DNA from: Actinomycetes bacterium
GTDB taxonomy: Bacteria > Actinomycetota > Acidimicrobiia > Acidimicrobiales > Acidimicrobiaceae
DNA: 7,248 bases
Direction: 5' to 3'
Assembly: GCA_021785315.1 (NCBI GenBank)
Contig: JAJYFX010000087.1
Coordinates: 1-7,248, forward strand
This document shows, piece by piece, positions 6,116 through 7,248 of this stretch (position 1 is its first letter; every line of letters begins with the position of its first letter). The position numbers and the translations under genes are program-made. Under the pieces are notes generated by a model that was not told the DNA's origin, made no database searches, and worked only from the letters and a program-made list of their open reading frames with translations.

Positions 6116-7248
6116 GTGATTTCTTTCACTTTCCCTGGACAAGGTTCCCAGCGGCCGAACATGGGTGCTCCATGGGTCGATCACCCTTCATGGGAGTTAG
6201 TCACCGACGCCAGCGAAGCTACCGGCAGAGACATTGGCGACCTCCTTCTCAATGCGGATGCCGACGCTCTGTCGATAACCCGAAATACGCAACTGGTCAC
6301 CTTTACGATGTCCATGGTAATCCTGGATGCGATTGAACGCCTAGGCGTATCCCCGGCAATGTGTGCCGGACATTCGTTGGGCGAATACGGAGCGCTGATA
6401 GCATCAGGAGCAATTTCCTTTGAAGCCGGGGCAAAGCTGGTCTCGGAGCGCTCTGAGGCGATGCAGAGCGCAGCGCACGAATTTCACGGCGCAATGGCCG
6501 CCCTGCTCGGAATCTCCGACGCTGATGCGGAAGCGACCTGCCATGAGGCTGGAGACCACGTATGGGTAGCAAACTATAACGCTCCGGGCCAGGTCGTAAT
6601 TGCCGGTTTGTCGGATGCGGTGGCCAAAGCAAGTGAAATCGCCAGATCCAAAGGCGCCAGGAAAGTCATGAACATTCCGGTGAAAGGCGCCTTTCACACA
6701 CCGTACATGAATTCCGCCAGGCAGAGGCTTCGCAAGGCACTGTCTGATACCAGGTTCTATGACCTTGAGGTACCGGTAGTGGCGAACGTCGACGCCATGC
6801 CACATGAAAGAGCGTCAGAGTGGCCCCTGCTCCTTGCTACCCAACTCACATCACCGGTCAAATGGACACAATCTCTCGCCAAGCTTGCCGAGATGGGCGC
6901 CAGAACGCTCGTAGAGGTAGGAACCGGGGGTGTCCTTACTGGCCTGGCAAAACGCACCGTACCCGAACTAGACGCAATCTCGGTAGCAACCCCAGATGAT
7001 CTTGACAAGCTGGTGCTCCTAATATCTTCCCAAAGCTCGTTCACACCACAAATTGAACAACATCAAGGAGAGCACCTTTACATATCCGAGAGAATGGTAG
7101 TTGCTTCGCAGGCGGGCATTTTCGAGCCTTCCGAAGCTCTCACCGGATTTCTTGGATCTTCGAACGAACATGTTTCCCTGGCGAGGATTAGCGTAGGTCA
7201 GCCGTTAGGTACGATTTCGGGCTTAGAAGTCCGGTCTCCATTCACGGG
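6116..7248 (+). CDS. fabD: Malonyl-CoA:ACP transacylase FabD with a C-terminal barrel-sandwich-like extension, 3' end off the window
   Basis: FabD moves malonyl groups from CoA to acyl carrier protein in the cytoplasm to supply type II fatty-acid synthesis. The 377 codons in the window show FPGQGSQ (6-12; Gln9 of the oxyanion hole), the nucleophile elbow GHSLG (85-89; Ser87), Arg112 in SERSEAM, which binds the malonyl carboxylate, NYNAPGQVVIAG (153-164), catalytic His194 in GAFHTPYM, and VEVGTGGVLTGLAKR (266-280). GAFH resembles the HAFH form linked to malonyl choice in acyltransferases. A FabD normally ends near residue 305, but here the frame stays open. After a Gln/Ser-rich linker (303-320) comes a segment with AGIFEP (333-338), ISVGQPLGTI (358-367) and EVRSPFT (371-377), the glycine/proline pattern of biotinyl/lipoyl-type barrel-sandwich folds. 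GTG 6116 is chosen because GGAG lies 7 nt upstream and MISFTFPGQGSQ matches family starts. Confidence 0.95.
   Translation, partial: MISFTFPGQGSQRPNMGAPWVDHPSWELVTDASEATGRDIGDLLLNADADALSITRNTQLVTFTMSMVILDAIERLGVSPAMCAGHSLGEYGALIASGAISFEAGAKLVSERSEAMQSAAHEFHGAMAALLGISDADAEATCHEAGDHVWVANYNAPGQVVIAGLSDAVAKASEIARSKGARKVMNIPVKGAFHTPYMNSARQRLRKALSDTRFYDLEVPVVANVDAMPHERASEWPLLLATQLTSPVKWTQSLAKLAEMGARTLVEVGTGGVLTGLAKRTVPELDAISVATPDDLDKLVLLISSQSSFTPQIEQHQGEHLYISERMVVASQAGIFEPSEALTGFLGSSNEHVSLARISVGQPLGTISGLEVRSPFT

Noticed and set aside
5939..6184. Minus-strand frame of 81 codons between tRNA-Leu and fabD
   Set aside because: It starts inside fabD on the opposite strand, and shows no recognisable motif or ribosome site.

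Overview
The window (7248 bp, roughly half G+C by eye) is a bacterial chromosomal segment built around a phosphate-uptake (Pst) ABC transporter operon. It is flanked on the left by a divergent enolase-superfamily gene and on the right by a tRNA-Leu gene and the front of a fatty-acid synthesis gene. Strong Shine-Dalgarno sites, GTG starts, a lipoprotein PstS with a Ser/Thr-rich linker, and a MenC-like protein of the N-acylamino acid racemase/o-succinylbenzoate synthase type fit an actinobacterium of moderate G+C, possibly Acidimicrobiia. That placement is inference and no marker in the window proves it.

Layout, left to right. (1) 960 down to 1 (minus): a MenC-like enzyme whose C-terminal end lies beyond the left edge. 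(2) 961-1307: a 347-nt divergent regulatory gap with GTTA repeats and an imperfect dyad close to pstB, a plausible phosphate-control region. (3) 1308-5384 (plus): pstB, pstS, pstC, pstA in that order. This is a complete four-component phosphate importer, but with the ATPase gene first and no phoU. A strong hairpin with a GNRA-type loop lies between pstS and pstC, and pstC and pstA overlap by one base. (4) 5385-5734: 350 nt with no recognisable gene. (5) 5735-5819 (minus): tRNA-Leu with anticodon CAA, CCA encoded, and a plausible promoter just upstream. (6) 5820-6115: an AT-richer spacer. (7) 6116 to the right edge (plus): fabD, malonyl-CoA:ACP transacylase, whose frame stays open past the normal C-terminus into what looks like a biotinyl/lipoyl-type barrel-sandwich domain without the usual modifiable lysine.

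How the genes work together. PstS captures phosphate outside the membrane, PstC and PstA form the channel, and PstB powers transport. The hairpin after pstS probably helps set the higher PstS dose. The flanking genes belong to other pathways: probable menaquinone synthesis, translation and type II fatty-acid synthesis. The window therefore looks like ordinary core genome. I see no insertion sequence, CRISPR array, phage gene or clear new defence system. The most unusual item is the C-terminal extension on FabD. Smaller oddities are the pstBSCA order, a changed residue next to the PstB signature motif, and the divergent substrate-loop region of the MenC-like protein.
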